A stretch of 64,000 nt of DNA from Liolophura sinensis. Taxonomy: Eukaryota > Mollusca > Polyplacophora > Chitonida > Chitonidae. The stretch spans positions 47,787,385 through 47,851,384 of the forward strand of contig NC_088295.1 of NCBI RefSeq assembly GCF_032854445.1, read 5' to 3'. Numbering within the stretch: position 1 is the stretch's first letter; each line of letters opens with the position of its first letter. Under the pieces are notes generated by a model. That model was not told the DNA's origin. It was given only the letters and a program-made list of their open reading frames with translations, and did no database searches. A program made the translations under genes and the position numbers. Of this stretch, positions 1 through 20,983 are shown one piece after another.

Positions 1-584
1 AACAAAAGTAGGCCCCACCCCAATTGCTACTTCTTCTGTCACAACAGCCAATGACATCAGAGAGCCCTCGTCAGCTCACAGCAGCGCCCATAAATAAAGA
101 TAAAAGCTCTTAAGGTTCCCAGTTAAGCTTCCTGTCCAGTCATGGTTAAGGGATAACCACGTGCTGACCGGTCAACACCAACCAGTAGCTATGAAGAACA
201 CACGGCTGATTGGGAGTTAAGCTACAACTATAGCCCGATCGTGACCAGTTCAAAATTAAAATCAGATTAACAGTGTAATCCTATCCTTTAACAACAATCC
301 AACAAGCTGTTGAGAACTTTAAATCTAGAAGTGCAACTGTCGTCCACCATCTTCACGCTCGGATCCCCAGGCAAGGAACGCACTGGCTAAACAAGCATAC
401 GCGCGCCGCACAGGCTCCAAAGATCAAGCTTGTCTACCGCTGGCAGTGATGTAAAGCGACCGTAAATAGCGCCACATGGGCTGTAATGACTATGGATCGC
501 ATGAAACAAAAATTCACCACGTGGACGATGGGCATCCACAGAAAATGACTGCATGATAAAAATGAATTCAATGCTGTTACTTAT

Positions 585-650
585 TGTACTTCCGCCGAGC
601 CATTTGAACATCACGTCGACGATTCCATGCCGGATGGGAAGCTTGTCCAT
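585..650 (-). pseudogene. Possible first coding exon on the minus strand, donor site altered
   Basis: On the minus strand an ATG in good context (aataATGG) opens a 22-codon reading frame beginning MDKLPIRHG and ending GGST. The matching exon in copy 2 (38831-38896) is followed by a consensus donor GTAAGT. In copy 1 that donor reads ATAAGT, so normal splicing would be lost. The next exon would lie left of the window. I do not recognise the protein. The surrounding DNA is comparatively CpG-rich, which would fit a promoter. The exon call rests only on the start context, the donor and conservation in both copies. Confidence 0.3.
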
Positions 651-3269
651 TATTTAGTCTTAGTGGCATGACCTGAGTCGGCATTTAACTGCATACGAGA
701 CAGATGCCGTAACAACTCGACCACTTCAGAGCGATATATAGAATATGCCTCCGAATTCCCAGAAAATTTCACTAATTTTTTTATACTGGTAAACCAAAGG
801 TTGCGACAAAGTTTTAGTGTTTTATGACATCCCTTCCCTGTGGCATCACGTAACCCTAATGACCTTGACAATGTTCGAGTTTTCCGTTCAAAAATTTGCT
901 AGTGGCGGCAGTAGCTTAACGTAAACGTGGAGAATGACGCGTGCGCCTTAAGGAGAATGCATGCGATCACAGATAGCTGCCAGACGTATTGGTTAGTGAT
1001 GTCTGGCACAGGGAATGTATCGCGTTGTCGTGCAAAGTCATGCAGGTACGCTGACAGGTGGCGGTCAGAATTTAACTCATACGATAACAGGCGCCATTGG
1101 GGTGAAAGGCTAAGCCCAAGGGAAATCCACCGCGTTTATAATCTTCGGTATAAGCTACGCTTAAAACGCCGTTAAATGGTAAAATGACTTCAGTATACAT
1201 GCACATCATTAACTTATATTTAGGTTAAGGTAACTGTTGTCAATGGAGTGGAATATAAATGGCCTCTATTGTCCATGCAGTTAAGGATAAACTTGTCTAC
1301 TTGTCTAAATATACTTTAACCGATATTTGCGAAACCCGTTTTGGCGTAAGGGGTTTGCAATAAAACCTGTAATTTCTGCAGTCTTTTGTTTGAAGATTCC
1401 CGGTAGAAACAAGCACGTTCGGCCCTCTGTACGGGTTCAGTGTAAATCATTTGTACACAAATACAGAGAACAAATGAACTTTTACCGTATTTAAAGACTG
1501 ACCAGACAAAGAAATAATATTGCAGTCCAGATCTGGTCATTAAGGTATGTTGATCGGCTGCGAGAACAAAACGACGCTTACATCATCTTTATCACCTATC
1601 ATCACGCATGCAACTCTATTGTAAACCTGCATGTTTCCACAAAATCACCAGTGATAAGCCATACTGCTTCCTTCCTGTCCGACCGCACGTTGGAAGGCCC
1701 ATACCACCAACTTGCTGATGATTGTCCGGTTTCCTCCCATTGTAATACTGGCCGTCGTTGTACAAGTGAAATAAACAAATAAATCACCTTTACAATACCA
1801 AAACAGGGATTTGAATTTTATTAAGTCACCTTCAGTTGTTTATGGGAATTGTCTTCTACAATCTCATTTTCTTTATTGGTAAAAAGCCAGTCTTATAGGC
1901 GGACAAAAAATTAATATCATACCCTCTGCACGAGACAAGAAATTGTACAGGTGTAATCAATAAATATCTCGCGCCCAATATGATCCACTGGGATAAAATC
2001 GGGTAATTTAACCATACAACATGAATCACATACAACACAAAGTATGAACTTAAGAGAGGTAAACCTGAGATTTTTGGGAAAACATCATTCAGCGCAGATC
2101 TTTTGGTTATTATTTTACAATAGCCCAAATTATTACCTTTCACAAAATATCAGCCTCGTCTGTGCGTGTGTTACTGTTCAAAAATTGGTAGTGAAGTTCC
2201 TAAACTTTATGAACTGAGTAACAAATAATTAGCTTTCACATAATGCCAACTCCATTTGTGCACGTGTTACTGTTCAAAATCGGTAATGAAGTTTTTAACC
2301 TTTATTTAAAGGGGTTCACATATATGACTTATATAAAATTTATAAATCCAGAAAATTTGATTTGATTAGTGAATATTGATTTTTTACCCCAAATCTCCAA
2401 AATACCCTCTTTATGGCAAGCACTGCAATTTCCGTGCACATTAGATGAAGAAATTTGCACGTGAGCCATTTCGATACAAGACAGACAAGGTTAAGGCCTG
2501 TATATGCTCTGCAATGATGGGATACTGGCGGGAAGTCCGAAGTGGGACGTATTACGTCATTTCAATGACGCTGACCATTCCACTGCAGTGCCAAAAGCGC
2601 GACGCCACAGAGGGTAGACCAAATACGTCACCAATAAAACCCCTGCACGCAACATGTTTGGGCTTGCACAACACAAGACTTGTGGCATGTGTTTATGGGA
2701 GATTCGAGGACGAGCCACTTAGACGGTCCAAATGACAGTGGAACATATAGAGGATGTACGTTTCGTGTCTCGTCGGTTATCATTTCTACCTTTCACGAGA
2801 ACAATATTTATGGTGTGTAACCTTCACTGTGCAATACTTTATTCATTATATATATCCTGACATTTTTATACATGTGTATAAATGCGTTTCAGTTTATCTG
2901 TTGCATCTGTGAAAAAGTAAGCAATGTGCCATCTTCGTCATATTTCTGATTCTATTCATACGCGCCGCAATTTCGTTCACGTCCGTACAAAACCTTTTTA
3001 CAGTTTTAAACGCTGTCTGTAAGTTAAATATACATTCTACAAAGGTGCTTAATGCTAATGCAGTATAGGTATTGACGTAAATTAAGCACATGAAGAATTT
3101 CTGCCTCTTTTTTGGCGAACTATATATTGCGCGGAAGTGCACGGCAGGGCAGTGAAGATATCACTTTTATCAGTGAAGGAAATGCTGGGATTTTACTGAT
3201 GTGTAAATAATTAATCGTTTTCTCCCGTGACGCCGCAATGCGTGTGTACTTCATATATGTTTTATACAG
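651..3269. other. Non-coding interval upstream of the receptor gene, copy 1
   Basis: No convincing gene is seen. Short open frames exist on both strands (for example 927-1175 plus and 1316-1540 minus). In copy 2 they either frameshift or show many amino-acid changes relative to the number of base changes, so they look unconstrained. About 150 bp around 2720-2870 is missing from copy 2, with the short shared sequence aaatg at the break. The comparatively GC-rich block at about 900-1170 could be a promoter, but I see no decisive element. Confidence 0.5.
1675..1787 (+). mobile_element. Decayed tRNA-SINE core fragment, copy 1
   Basis: The stretch keeps the SINE core order seen in better copies here (a 'cgtgggaagg'-like block, 'ggtttcctccca', 'taatactggccgtcgt', 'aagtgaaata') with many substitutions, and ends in a short A-rich tail. 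The matching relic in copy 2 is at about 40241-40340. It is old because it predates the duplication. Confidence 0.6.
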
Positions 3270-3327
3270 GTCTTGATACAGGCGGGAAGGAGTTTTACGA
3301 GTTCCTCATACACGTTCACACATGGCA
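3270..3327 (+). other. Exon-like segment upstream of the receptor, copy 1
   Basis: A good acceptor (tttatacag) and donor (gtaagc) bound 58 nt that are open in the frame reading DTGGKEFYEF. The copy 2 version (41691-41796) is 48 nt longer and open throughout, so the difference is an in-frame loss of 16 codons. Its reading phase does not join to the receptor exons downstream, which begin with their own signal-peptide start at 4215. It may belong to another gene or to an alternative first exon. I do not recognise the protein. Confidence 0.35.
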
Positions 3328-4214
3328 GTAAGCCTTCCTTTGATATGTGCATGACCAATTAGTATGCAGATCTTTGTATCAGTTCTTTATAGTTCAACCA
3401 ACAAGACGCTTGCTTTTGTCGAAATATAACTCTTGGCATCTGGTACATTTTCTGATGCCTAACATACATCCGTACTGTTGTCGAAAAGCTGTTCGTGTTT
3501 CCATGAAAGTCTGTTTATATGTCAAATATTGATAGACTGCTACCGCATGCACTGTAATATACCTTTCTATCACGTAAAGTCAACCCATACAGTTAGCTTA
3601 CACAGCATGGCACATTGTAGGCCTATATGCACATACAGAACTTGTTCATTGGAATCAAAATTAAATTGAGACAGGCGACTGAACCATCGTGAAATCTTTG
3701 AGCAAGCACGGGTATCACGAAAATCTCGCAGATTTTTTCTTTTTTTCGTTGCAGTGTTAATGAATGTATTGACTTAAGAAAGATGCGCATGCAGTTTAGC
3801 AGAAAACTACATTATTCCGGTATAAGAGTATTCATTGGAGAAATCTACATGCGCTTTTTACACCAGAATATTTCTCCAGGCTTTCAGAAAAAGTGAAAAG
3901 CACAGCAAACAATTAAATAGCAACAACCACCCCATACACCATCAACAGAACATACAGGCTTCTGTTTGATCATCTAATGTGTGTATGTGCTCTGTATTTG
4001 CTTTAGGTTTTAACTATTGTCCATGTTAACCATCACCGCACGGCAAATGCCCCAGTCCTATACTGTCAATATGTATGCGATTTAATTTCTATAACTTATA
4101 GTGACGGTTGTCTTTAATCCTTGGGTCATGTCGGTGTAATATTACTTCCATCCGATAAGTCGACTTCAGAAGGCTTAGTTGTATACAGCTGCCAGCACGT
4201 GAAATGTACGAACC

Positions 4215-14173
<9,959 letters not shown>

Positions 14174-14916
14174 GTTTGTGAGTCGTATGTAAGATAAAAT
14201 TAAGAACTACACAGTCATTCTTCCCCATATTATACCGGAAATTAATATGTGACGTTTAGCGAATAATTTTTTTTTGTCTATAATCAGCTATTTCTTCGAC
14301 GCTTGTTGTCTTGAGTGTAACGTCTGAACAATACGAAATGAGACTGAAACCGAATCTAATGTTTATTTAAAATTATTGAATAGCTTTCACGATATATGTG
14401 TTTCATTCTCTGTTTTGCTTCCCGACCAGCACATTCTATGTGTAATATACTATAGTACATTGGCCTTCAGAAGCACTAAAGTATATTAGGAAACTTATCA
14501 TTTTATGTAACAACACGGTGTATGAGGAAATATAAAATCCTCAAACAAGGCTGTGCATTGTTGGTTCCGCTTTCCATGGAAATGTTCAGTGTTTGCCGTC
14601 AATACTTGCATGTCGGTATTGTGTCTCGCAAGAGAGTGCGATACCTTTGATGACATTCTGTCAATATTTGAAACCAGCACAAACATATGCGAGTGCTGTT
14701 TGTTTTACGTTATTATCACATCTGTAAATCTTTTGTAAACGTGTATGTCCGGGTTGTGTTTTCGACAAAAACACCAGTAGTGGGCTTTTTTTTTTTGCCA
14801 TGTAATGAAGATCGGCTCAACGTATATTCGAGAAAACCGTCAACTATTGCTTTTTCGTTGTAATGAAACGGTTTCCTGGTTCAAACATGTTATTCTCTCC
14901 TCGACACACTAAAAAC
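14174..14916. other. Receptor 3' flank, copy 1
   Basis: Sequence after the receptor stop, probably 3' UTR and flank. It aligns closely with 52685-53427. The short open frames on both strands (14498-14738) are retained in both copies but show no start context or splice signals that would support a gene. Confidence 0.5.
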
Positions 14917-15116
14917 ATTCATCTGTTAATTTTAACAGAAAGTCTGTTGTCTTGAGTGATGCTAGAATGCATTCCGTTTTGCAGAAGATTGTTCTGTTAG
15001 TTACAACATATATGTAGCTTAATTTAACATAAAAATTCTATTAGACTAACAGAGTATTATGCCATAATAACAAAATACATTCTAGCATCACAATTTCTGT
15101 TAAAATTAACAGATAC
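14917..15116. mobile_element. MITE-like inverted-repeat element, copy 1
   Basis: Two ends are reverse complements of each other: left 'tctgttaattttaacagaaa' and, after a spacer, 'gatgctagaatg'; right 'cattctagcatcac' followed by 'tttctgttaaaattaacaga'. The interior of about 130 bp has several further 'ctgtta' and 'taacag' motifs and no coding potential. It is shared with copy 2 at about 53428-53633. The family is not identified. Confidence 0.6.
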
Positions 15117-16162
15117 ATTTTTTGCAATGTGTTGCTAAAATATACCGCCGAAGCGACGTTAGAACATGATCATTCATTTATTCCTTCATGCTAAAAAAAT
15201 GGTCTTGTTAAACGTCAGCATTGTCCTTTCTTGACATGGCTAACCTTGACAGAGGAGATTCTTAGGAGGTCATGAGATGTGCCATACCAGACACACCAAA
15301 AACATTGGCGTCACTCGTACCTCACGCACACATGATTAAAGGGCAAACCACAGTTCTGGTGACGATAACATGACGGCGCGTTCCACTGACTTTCACAATG
15401 TGTGTAATTTTGTTTATTTTATGCTGTGGTTGCATATAGCGGTTATGCAACATTACAAAGTTTAAACTTAATGTTTTCTAAACTTCATGTGGGAAGATTT
15501 CCACAGCTTTAGTTTTTTTTTTTTTTTTTTTTACATTATTACCTCTTTAGTTCAGGACCTGTAACATGCCTGTTAAATGCTGATTTGTCATTACTTTTAT
15601 AGTACCATACATTGCATTATCCTTTACTCCAATTGCTAACGTTTCTAGAATGGGCTATTAACCAAGAATTGTTGGATTCATGTTAGACTTAAGTACAAAT
15701 TTGTTTCCTTTTGTTTTGTTTTTTCCTCGGCAACATTGTCATTTCCTTCTCTCTCTGAGCAGCATCGGTCTGTCAAAGACATATAGTTTTATTCTTGGTC
15801 ATAGTGCAGAGTTCAAATAAACCTGTTTCAACAATCTAAAATAATTTCGACTTTGGATCAGATTTATGTTTGGTTAAAGAATTATGTCTAAGATTTGCTT
15901 TGTGGGTTTGCTCCTGTAAATAGTTCAGACGATCATCAGCGTGGAGTCTGGCTGATTGACGGCTGTAATGCCCGCCTTAGGACTGTGGGCGGACCAAGAA
16001 GACTACTGTCTTTTTTTCAGTATATATTTATATTTGATAATCAGTATATATTTATCTTTCAATGATTCAGAACGAATGCTTCACTACAAATCTCTTGTAA
16101 GGATTCAGGCTCTAAGGCTCAGTTCTGATATTAATAGTAATTATACAAGTAGTACCAGATAC
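15117..16162. other. Intergenic sequence between receptor and SINE, copy 1
   Basis: No gene seen. It includes a run of about 20 T near 15513-15532 and aligns throughout with 53634-54684. Confidence 0.5.
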
Positions 16163-16175
16163 TATCTATAGTATA

Positions 16176-16391
16176 CATGGCTCAGTTGGTTAGCGCGCTT
16201 GCGCAGCGTAATGACTCAGGAGTCTCTCACCAATGCGGTTGCTGTGAGTTCAAGTCCAGCTCATGCTGGTTTCCTCTCCGGCCGTACGTGGGAAGGTCTG
16301 TTAGCAACCTGCGGATGGTCGTGGGTTTCCCCGGGCTATGCCCGGTTCCCACCCACCATAATGCTGACCGCCGTCGTATAAGTGAAATATT
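16176..16391 (+). mobile_element. tRNA-SINE 5' part, split by Ngaro, copy 1
   Basis: The tRNA-like head has an A box (tggctcagttggttagcgcg) and a B-box-like gagttcaagtcc. It is followed by the family core, which breaks off at 'aagtgaaatatt'. The missing tail resumes at 19770. The direct repeat tatctatagtata lies immediately before the head (16163-16175) and again after the distant tail (19811-19823), so the two parts are one insertion. Confidence 0.92.
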
Positions 16392-16875
16392 ACCATAGCT
16401 GTTTGGCGTAGTCCAAAATAGCTTATGTTGTCGAAGGGAGATAACTGTTGTATCTGAATGAAATTAGAGGTATTCCCCTTGTTCCGTAGCAGAACTGAGA
16501 GTTATGACCATTGTCAATATACCGAAAGGCTTTCAATGCGTAAGTCCTTTTCTAAATGAACGAACAGGGATAGGGTTGTGTGTTAAATTAGGGGATATTA
16601 TCTCCAGAAATATGACAGTGTTTACCAAAATCTCCAAATAATAAAGTATTGTTTACAAAGCATGGTTACCGTTCTGTCGTTGTAAGAGAAAAAATTTAAC
16701 GGATGGGTTCTGAAAGGTTATGAATTTGGTGGATAAGTTTTGATTTATGTCATATCTTGCAGTTCAGCAACATGTTAAGCAAAATGGCGGACCATGTTTT
16801 CACGTACTCTTTCTGTGTGTGAGAAGTTGTAAGTTGTTAATTGTGAGGTATAAAATTGCATGTTGGGTCAGGAGA

Positions 16876-17960
16876 ATGCCGAAATCCAAAAGCAAATCGA
16901 AGAGTGCAGCTCCCTCGGGTTCTGTTGCGTCCAAAAGACGTAAAGCACCCCACCCCAGTGTGAAGGAAGTCACGATGATGTAGGCCTAGTGGATCATGGA
17001 CAGGAAACATCCTGTTATGATGGGATGGTCCAGAGGGACATATGTCAAAGTTTATGCCAAACTGCCAGTCCCACCCAGGCCCCTGAGCTTGAAACAGGTG
17101 ATACAAACAACCCTGTTAGTGTCATGTCCTGTAACGCACCTAGTTTGGGATTACATGTGTCGAATTAAACTAGACAAAAAATCATTGAGGGTCAATTTGT
17201 AGATTTGGCCTCTCTACTTCCGTCCAGCACGGACACACAAAATGAGAGGCGTTTGTCTTTAAATGATAATGGTGAAATTGTCTCCAAGGAAGTCCAGTCC
17301 AAATCTATCGACACATTAGACAAATGGGTAGATGCTTTTCTCATTTACATGGATATTTATATCAGTGCGCACCCAATAGCTACGCGTAGTATGCAGAAAT
17401 ACATTTACACAATTCGATTAAATGCAAAGAGGGAAGCTATAGGATGGAAAGAGTATGATGTATAATACAGGCTAAGAAAGGGAGGTAACCCATCCACTTC
17501 GTGGGGAGAGGTTGACATTGAGCTGTGGCTTCTTTACATGGGTTCTAACAGTGGAAGAGCTGTTTCTCATACTTACAAGCAGGGCAGCAGTCAGAGCAAA
17601 TGCTATGACTACAACTTAGAAGGCACATGTTTTAAGCATCCTTGTCAATATTTGCATTTGTGCATACGCTGTGGAGGTGACCATCCAATTTCAATGTGCA
17701 ACATGCAAAAATCATTTCTCCCTCAGCAACAGCCCTTTCTTGGCGAAAGAAGGACTTCACTCCAGTTTCTCGCTAATACTAGACAAACATTCAACACAAA
17801 CCGGTGCACCTATACCAACCCCAGAGCACGAAACCCATCCCACACCCCCAGATATATGGGCTTTAGGCCGAACCCCAGTCAACCTGGAGGCTTTAGGTAA
17901 ACATCTAGCATTGTATCCTGATAGAGAAGCAGCTCGATCACTTTCTGAGGGGTTTCGTTT
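16876..17960 (+). pseudogene. Ngaro gag-like reading region, copy 1
   Basis: A basic Lys/Ser-rich start (MPKSKSKSKS at 16876) leads, through frame changes, into a helical gag segment with SIDTLDKWVDAFLIYMDIY at about 17305-17361 and GWKEYD near 17443. The segment stops at a TAA (17463-17465) that copy 2 does not have. Downstream, at about 17600-17700, lies a CxxN...C...CxxxH / CxxCGGxHxxxxC knuckle typical of DIRS/Ngaro gag proteins. The role would be packaging of the element RNA. Multiple breaks make it non-functional. Confidence 0.75.
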
Positions 17961-18054
17961 CGGCTTTCGTTTACATTATCATGGCCCTCGGCTTTTTACA
18001 GAATCGAGAAACCTCATTTGAGCTCTTGAACATGAGTCTGAATTATGGGAAAAG

Positions 18055-19304
18055 ATGCAGAAAGAGGTAAACTTGGGTAGAATATCTGGGCCTTTCTCGC
18101 AGCGTCCGATATCAAACTTGAGAGTGTCTCCAATGGGGTTGATTCCTAAATCGGACGGGGGCTGGAGGCTCATTACTCACCTTTCATTTCCATCTTCAGA
18201 CAGTATTAATAATTTTATAGATCCAGAAATGTGTTCTGTAAATTACACATTTGACAAGGTTTTAGAAATGATAGCTGGGTTAGGTTGTGGGGAACAGATT
18301 GGTAAAATGGATGTCAAATCTGCCTTTAGGTTACTACCCGTTTATCCGGGAGATTTTGATTTACTCGGCACGAAGTTCCAGGGTAACTATTTCATCGACA
18401 AATGTTTGCCAATGGGTGGTGCCATTTCGTGTCGGGTTTTTGAAATATTTTCATCTTTCTTACACTGGCTAACGGTACATACCACAAAATGAAAACACCA
18501 TTGATCACTACCTAGATGATTTTATTTTTGCTGGAGCTGCAGGTACGAATATATGTGAAAATATCATGTCAACATTTGAAAGACTGTGTTCTGAATTAGG
18601 AGTCCCTTTAGCTTCCGAAAAGACAGTTAGTCCTTCAACAACTTTCACATTTCCTTGGGTTCGAAATTGACACTGTTCAAATGCTTGTGCGAATTCCTGC
18701 CAAACAAACGTGAGGAATTGTCAAGCCTTTTGGGTGAATTTTTAACTCGTAAGAAAGTAACCTTACGTGAAATGCAAAGAAACTAAATTTCTTTTGCAAA
18801 GCCATTCGGCCAGGTAGAGCATTCATTAGACGTTTTCATGACGCCACAAGTCGAGTGAGTAAACTACCATTTTATTCGAACTGGCGAAGAGCTTCGTTCC
18901 GACATGCAGATGTGGTCACATTTTCTGGACCACTTTAATAGAACAGTGTATTTTTCGAGTGATGTTTGGTCGTCTGAATCGGTTCTGAAATTGTATACTG
19001 ACAGTGCCGGGTCTACTGAATTAGGATGTGGGGCAATTTTTCATGAAGACTGGGTATTTTACCCATGGCCAGCTGCTTGGGCTGAGATGGAAGTTACGTG
19101 TGATATAACTTTTCTCGAACTCGTCCCAGTCATTTTAGCTATTATGATATGGGGTAGCAAGTTATCGAACAAGAAGGTGCTGCTAAATATCGATAACGAA
19201 GCCCTGGTTGTAATCCTGAACAGACAAACATCTAAATCTAGACGTGTCATGGGGCTAGTAAAGGCCCTTTGTTCTGAATACAATGCTTCACAACATAACA
19301 TTTA
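18055..19304 (+). pseudogene. Ngaro reverse transcriptase and RNase H, copy 1
   Basis: RT motifs are visible in order: KMDVKSAFRLLPV (motif A with catalytic Asp, about 18304), CLPMGGAISCRVFE (motif B, about 18403) and YLDDF (motif C, about 18512). A frameshift after 18490 separates A/B from C. RNase H follows at about 18985-19280 with LYTDSAG, FLELVPV and NIDNEAL supplying the expected D-E-D residues. Frame breaks at about 18490, 18650 and 18780 prevent one continuous polyprotein. In copy 2 the RNase H and the YL of YLDD are deleted. Confidence 0.85.
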
Positions 19305-19459
19305 AAGAGGTGCATATTGCTGGTCAAGTTAATTTAACGGCCGACGCAATTTCTCCTAAACAGTGGGACAGATTCAGAGAAGTGTCCCCTTCAACCCATG
19401 TATCACCAGAGCCGGTCCAAGTCGAGTTCCATACTCCGATCTCCAGCATGAAATTGACA

Positions 19460-19745
19460 GACTCCTCCGAGCAGCAGTCTCAAAAAATTCACACGCAACC
19501 CAAAGAACTGGTTTAGCTTCTTATTTTCAATTTTGTGTACAAGTAGACATCCAAAATGTTTGGCCTCAGTTCAGCCGCAGTTCATTGTTTCATACATAGC
19601 TCATTTGTTAATACGAGGTCTAACTTACTCTACAGGAAGGTCGTACTTATCTGCGGTCTCGTACAGATGTAAGTTAGAAGGGCAAGTTGATTACACATCA
19701 GATTTTGTGGTCTCCAAATTAATGCAGGGAATGAAACGTATAATA
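19460..19745 (+). pseudogene. Ngaro tyrosine recombinase, N-terminal fragment, copy 1
   Basis: The region resembles the N-terminal arm-binding domain of a tyrosine recombinase (TGLASYFQFCVQ, then GLTYSTGRSYLSAVSYRC) and stops at LMQGMKR, just before the catalytic domain. Alignment with copy 2 (57150-57320) shows a deletion from here to the Ngaro 3' edge. No catalytic residues remain. Confidence 0.75.
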
Positions 19746-19769
19746 ATAATAAACGTATTCTGAGATAAT

Positions 19770-19810
19770 CTGGAGTACGTCGTAAAACACATGTCAAATA
19801 AGTAAATAAA
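19770..19810 (+). mobile_element. tRNA-SINE 3' tail, separated from its body by Ngaro, copy 1
   Basis: The segment 'gagtacgtcgtaaaacac' followed by an AAAT-type tail is the normal 3' end of the SINE whose 5' part ends at 16391. The target duplication tatctatagtata follows directly (19811-19823). Confidence 0.9.
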
Positions 19811-20100
19811 TATCTATAGTATATATTGTCTATTAAATAGTCAGTGTTATCAATATTGCACTGCTTGATTATTTAGAATGAAATAAATCTAAAAAAAAGT
19901 AAGGCTCATCAGATGGATAGGTGATAACTAGGTATACAAATACTTTCATTTATTTATTTATTTATTTTTTTTTTTTAGATTTTTTGGAGGAGAGTTAAAT
20001 ACAACCAAATGTTTGAATTCTATGTACAGTGAGTTTTATGAACCATAGGCAATTAACGGCATGTTATTCAGGTAATCTGATGTCAAAAGAAGTTTTCTAG

Positions 20101-20101
<1 letters not shown>

Positions 20102-20146
<45 letters not shown>
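20102..20146. repeat. (TA)n microsatellite, copy 1
   Basis: 45 bp of pure TA. The counterpart in copy 2 is at 59602-59666 and is longer. Confidence 0.95.
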
Positions 20147-20150
<4 letters not shown>

Positions 20151-20758
20151 GGATTGTTTTGTCTGTGGGCTGTAGGACATGTTTTCTGTAATTTCTGAAA
20201 AATATCTTGTGAAAGCTAATTGTGGGGGATCTTTACACTCACAGCGGTGCATATTTTTGATTTATCAAAAAAAAAGCTTGTCCATGTGTCTGTTGGACCA
20301 TAGTGTGTCATTTTGTAATTGCTTTTCGTTTGTGCATGTATTGCAGGCGTTGTTGCCCAACTCACAGGTCAAAATATTTATTTTGACTTATTTACTGGAC
20401 TTGCCTGTTGGATAAACTTTTTTTCCCCAATGCTATACACAACTGGTCTGGACTACCACAGTTAGTCTACCTTTGCTGCCCGCACACAAACTTAACCCTT
20501 GTCACAATAAGGGAATATTTCTCCCGAGTACTGAAGTCTTATTTTCAGCCAAGAAAAAGATGTTTTTGAATTTAGAGGGTAATAGAATTTGGTTTTCACC
20601 CAGATATAATTCTTGAGGAGACTTTGCTAGGATAATTCATAACCATTGAAATGAAATGTTTCATGATCGACAAAACCTTTCATCTTTGCCTGTTAAATCG
20701 GCTTCATACCATAACTAATTTTGTTCCAGTTATTCTCATTGTGAATTTCTTTTTACAG

Positions 20759-20901
20759 ATCTTCCTAGTATTGGTGCCAGTCTTTCTGCAGCAGCATCTA
20801 AGGAACCACAGGCCACTGCAGCTGCAGGAGGTGGCGGAGGATGAGCACTAGACGCAGACGCTGACTTGGAAGCGAGGCTGGAGAATTTGAGAAAAAAGTG
20901 A
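20759..20901 (+). pseudogene. Orphan last exon of a CHMP2A-like ESCRT-III gene, copy 1
   Basis: A polypyrimidine tract and acceptor (tttctttttacag) open a frame reading LPSIGASLSAAAS and, after a TGA at 20842-20844, ALDADADLEARLENLRKK with a second TGA at 20899-20901. Animal CHMP2A proteins end with the same two blocks (an LPSTG...SL block and a DADADLEERLKNLRR-type MIM1 helix that binds VPS4). The split codon A|AT at the acceptor fits the conserved Asn before LPS. No other CHMP2A exon is found upstream in the window. The in-frame stop would remove MIM1, and it is shared by copy 2. I call this an exon fragment or pseudogene. An unusual functional tail is possible but less likely. Confidence 0.75.
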
Positions 20902-20983
20902 TGATCAGGGGAGATAATACAGTGCTGTTTGTATATATTGGATTTCCCTGTACACATCATGACGGACAACAATGGGCTCTTTT

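Larger units (their letters stand above)
16392..19769 (+). mobile_element. Decayed Ngaro/DIRS-type YR retrotransposon, copy 1
   Basis: The element occupies the interval between the two halves of a SINE. Its order is gag-like region with a Cys/His knuckle, reverse transcriptase, RNase H and the N-terminal part of a tyrosine recombinase, as in the DIRS/Ngaro order of retrotransposons. The lack of a target duplication at the break fits recombinase-mediated insertion. About 1.9 kb present in copy 2 (57320-59258: rest of recombinase, SGNH region, hairpin repeats) is deleted, and the frame has stops and shifts. It cannot act on its own. Confidence 0.85.

Noticed and set aside
387-584. Minus-strand open frame continuing past the 22-codon exon
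   Set aside because: Copy 2 has indels that shift this frame (near 38750), and a donor in copy 2 ends the exon earlier. It looks like intron sequence.
927-1175. 82-codon plus-strand frame also open in copy 2
   Set aside because: Many non-synonymous changes and an altered segment near GERLSPR versus GAICPK. There are no splice or start signals beyond a bare ATG, so it is more likely a GC-rich promoter-like region.
1316-1540. 74-codon minus-strand frame of equal length in both copies
   Set aside because: About ten amino-acid differences, well above the roughly 3% seen in the receptor, so no sign of purifying selection.
16177-16398. Plus-strand frame starting MAQLVSALAQRN
   Set aside because: It is a translation of the SINE tRNA-like head and core.
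18055-19304. LTR (Gypsy/Copia) retrotransposon
   Set aside because: No long terminal repeats, protease or DDE integrase. A tyrosine recombinase and an SGNH region follow the RNase H instead.
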